Origin: Clostridiales bacterium
GTDB taxonomy: Bacteria; Bacillota; Clostridia; TANB77; CAG-508
Direction of reading: 5' to 3'
DNA: 22,866 bases
NCBI GenBank assembly: GCA_019419955.1
Contig: JAHZIB010000021.1
Span: forward strand, 1 to 22,866
A program made the translations under genes and the position numbers. This document shows positions 21,809 to 22,866 of the stretch, in pieces. Each line of letters starts with the position of its first letter. Position 1 is the stretch's first letter. The notes beneath the pieces were generated by a model. It saw nothing but the letters and a program-made list of their open reading frames with translations. It was not told the DNA's origin and did no database searches.

Positions 21809-22866
21809 TTAGAAAGTTGTACCAAGGCGGACATAATAGTAGTTGCTGACACTGGTGTAATGCATGTTCTCTTTGTTGAAGTTAGCGTACCACGCGCCGA
21901 GCCCATCTTTTTGCGAAGACAACCAGTAGCAATCGCTAAGACCTTTACTTGAGTAGTTCGATGTCGTTATTTCTAATTCTCCTCCGAATGCTGACCACTC
22001 CTCTTTTGATGGTACATACCATGCCGGATTTTCTTTTATCTTACTTTGCACTGTGCTTAATCCCCACATGTCATTATCATTTTGCAATCCATATCCCCTA
22101 CTATTCCATTTTGTTATCATATTCTTTGTATTCTTCTCTCCTGCCCCAAAGTCTTCTGAGGTTATGCGTGCATAGTCATCCATATTTCCATATGCACTTG
22201 CATACCAAAAATGCCTAACACTATCCACATCATCTAATGCCATTACATAGAATCTTTCATTTCCACTTGTATTTGCTACTGTTAATACATCTTTCGTTCC
22301 GAAATCGTCTGAGTGATTAGTTTTACTTATTTTATATTTCTTAAAGTCACTTTCCGTTGGTATTGTATAGGTTCCATTATTATTTCCCCACTGTCCATTT
22401 CTTCCCCCATCAGTTGCCAAATCTACATATATTACTCCATCTACTGTTCCATCTCCATCTACGTCTGCATATTTCCCTACATACGATGTACTCTCTGCGA
22501 TCGATGGTTCATCTGTTGTTACTTCTATAGTCACTGTTGCCATATTATTTCCTTTATCTAGTGCTTCTACTTTTATACTATAACTTGTTCCTCCACTTAA
22601 TCCTGTGAATGTATAACTATTGCTTGTGCTATTACTTGTTATTGTATCTTTTAAACTGTTATTTAAGTAATACTTATACGTTGCTATTCCACTCTCATTA
22701 TCTGTCGCGTTTACCGTTACTGTTATACTATTTTCTGTTTTGTTTGTACTTCCTATACTCACTGTTGGTGCTACTCCGTCCAGTATATTTATACTCGCAT
22801 ATTCTCCATAGTTTGTTCCATCTGTTAATCTTGCATATACTGTATCTCCATGATTTAGGTTTCCTA
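21809..22866 (-). CDS. Surface protein with fibronectin-type/Ca-binding and C-terminal lectin-like (DUF1566/FISUMP) domain, 5' end beyond window
   Basis: The frame is open to the right edge of the window, so the start is missing. A GTG at 22762 is not the true start, because 34 in-frame codons precede it (GNLNHGDTVYARLTDGTNYG and onward). Visible parts are a bacterial Ig-like end, a fibronectin type III-like domain (SVSIG-like start, then ITVTVNATDNESGIATYKYY, LSGGTSYSIKVEALDKGNN), a DVDGDGTVDG calcium-binding loop, and a 190-residue C-terminal domain with NGTYTIPTESDF, WYVPSKEEWSAFGG, CYWLSSQ and YYVRLGTTF at the very end. That domain matches DUF1566/FISUMP, C-type-lectin-like folds. The last ~38 codons use G/C-ending codons far more than other genes here, and their pattern matches variable regions of diversity-generating retroelements. 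It is likely a secreted adhesin. Confidence 0.75.
   Translation of the reverse strand, partial: GNLNHGDTVYARLTDGTNYGEYASINILDGVAPTVSIGSTNKTENSITVTVNATDNESGIATYKYYLNNSLKDTITSNSTSNSYTFTGLSGGTSYSIKVEALDKGNNMATVTIEVTTDEPSIAESTSYVGKYADVDGDGTVDGVIYVDLATDGGRNGQWGNNNGTYTIPTESDFKKYKISKTNHSDDFGTKDVLTVANTSGNERFYVMALDDVDSVRHFWYASAYGNMDDYARITSEDFGAGEKNTKNMITKWNSRGYGLQNDNDMWGLSTVQSKIKENPAWYVPSKEEWSAFGGELEITTSNYSSKGLSDCYWLSSQKDGLGAWYANFNKENMHYTSVSNYYYVRLGTTF
21812..21925 (-). other. Candidate DGR variable region at the 3' end of the lectin-like domain
   Basis: From the tryptophan of YWLSSQ to the stop, about 24 of 38 codons end in G or C (AAC, TTC, GTC, CGC, GGC), against an AT-ending preference elsewhere in the window. 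The residues at positions that would be AAC/AAT in a template (KDGLG, Y, KE, H, TS, S, Y) are the ones usually variable, with the fixed frame W..ANFN..NM.Y..V.NYYYVRLGTTF. The template and reverse transcriptase are not in the window, so the call rests on pattern only. Confidence 0.5.

Overview
The window is AT-rich DNA from a Gram-positive, endospore-forming Clostridia-like bacterium. Evidence for this is a spoVT homologue, strong AGGAGG ribosome binding sites, a clustered glycolytic operon, RecD2, ComF, and a sortase-type surface protein. I cannot name a genus.

Layout. Positions 1-5445 are one end of a prophage or integrative element. A leftward early module holds a Cro-like regulator, an excisionase-like protein, small membrane and coiled-coil proteins, a replisome organizer and a G39P-like helicase loader. 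It diverges from a rightward S24-family repressor and a tyrosine integrase, with two near-consensus face-to-face promoters and repeated GTGAACA operators between them. Parts of this module are decayed. Positions 5504-12756 are a leftward glycolytic operon: gap, a DUF1653 gene, pgk, tpiA, gpmI, a YezG-like immunity-protein homologue, eno. Positions 13082-19929 hold a small repeat protein, spoVT, a KAP-type P-loop ATPase, comF, recD2 and a small membrane protein with a glycosyltransferase-like segment. Positions 20106-22866 hold a VWA surface protein with a sorting-like tail and the 3' part of a large surface protein. The end of that protein looks like the variable region of a diversity-generating retroelement.

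Most unusual observation. Three genes (replisome organizer, phage repressor, recD2) are split by what looks like one extra C. In each case the break lies exactly on an in-frame CGG codon. Skipping the C (CGG N read as GGN, glycine) restores the conserved protein. I checked the phase of every CGG I could find on the coding strand of the annotated genes. These three are the only in-frame CGG codons in the window, while roughly forty out-of-frame CGG triplets are present. CGT, CGC and CGA are used as ordinary arginine codons. This suggests CGG is unassigned in this organism and every CGG acts as a +1 frameshift site. Also, none of 23 genes ends in TGA.

Other points of interest are a dispersed repeat with core AGAAGTGTCCCT (one copy a perfect 23-bp inverted repeat abutting an extended pgk), an immunity-protein homologue inside the glycolytic operon, and two non-glycolytic genes held within that operon.
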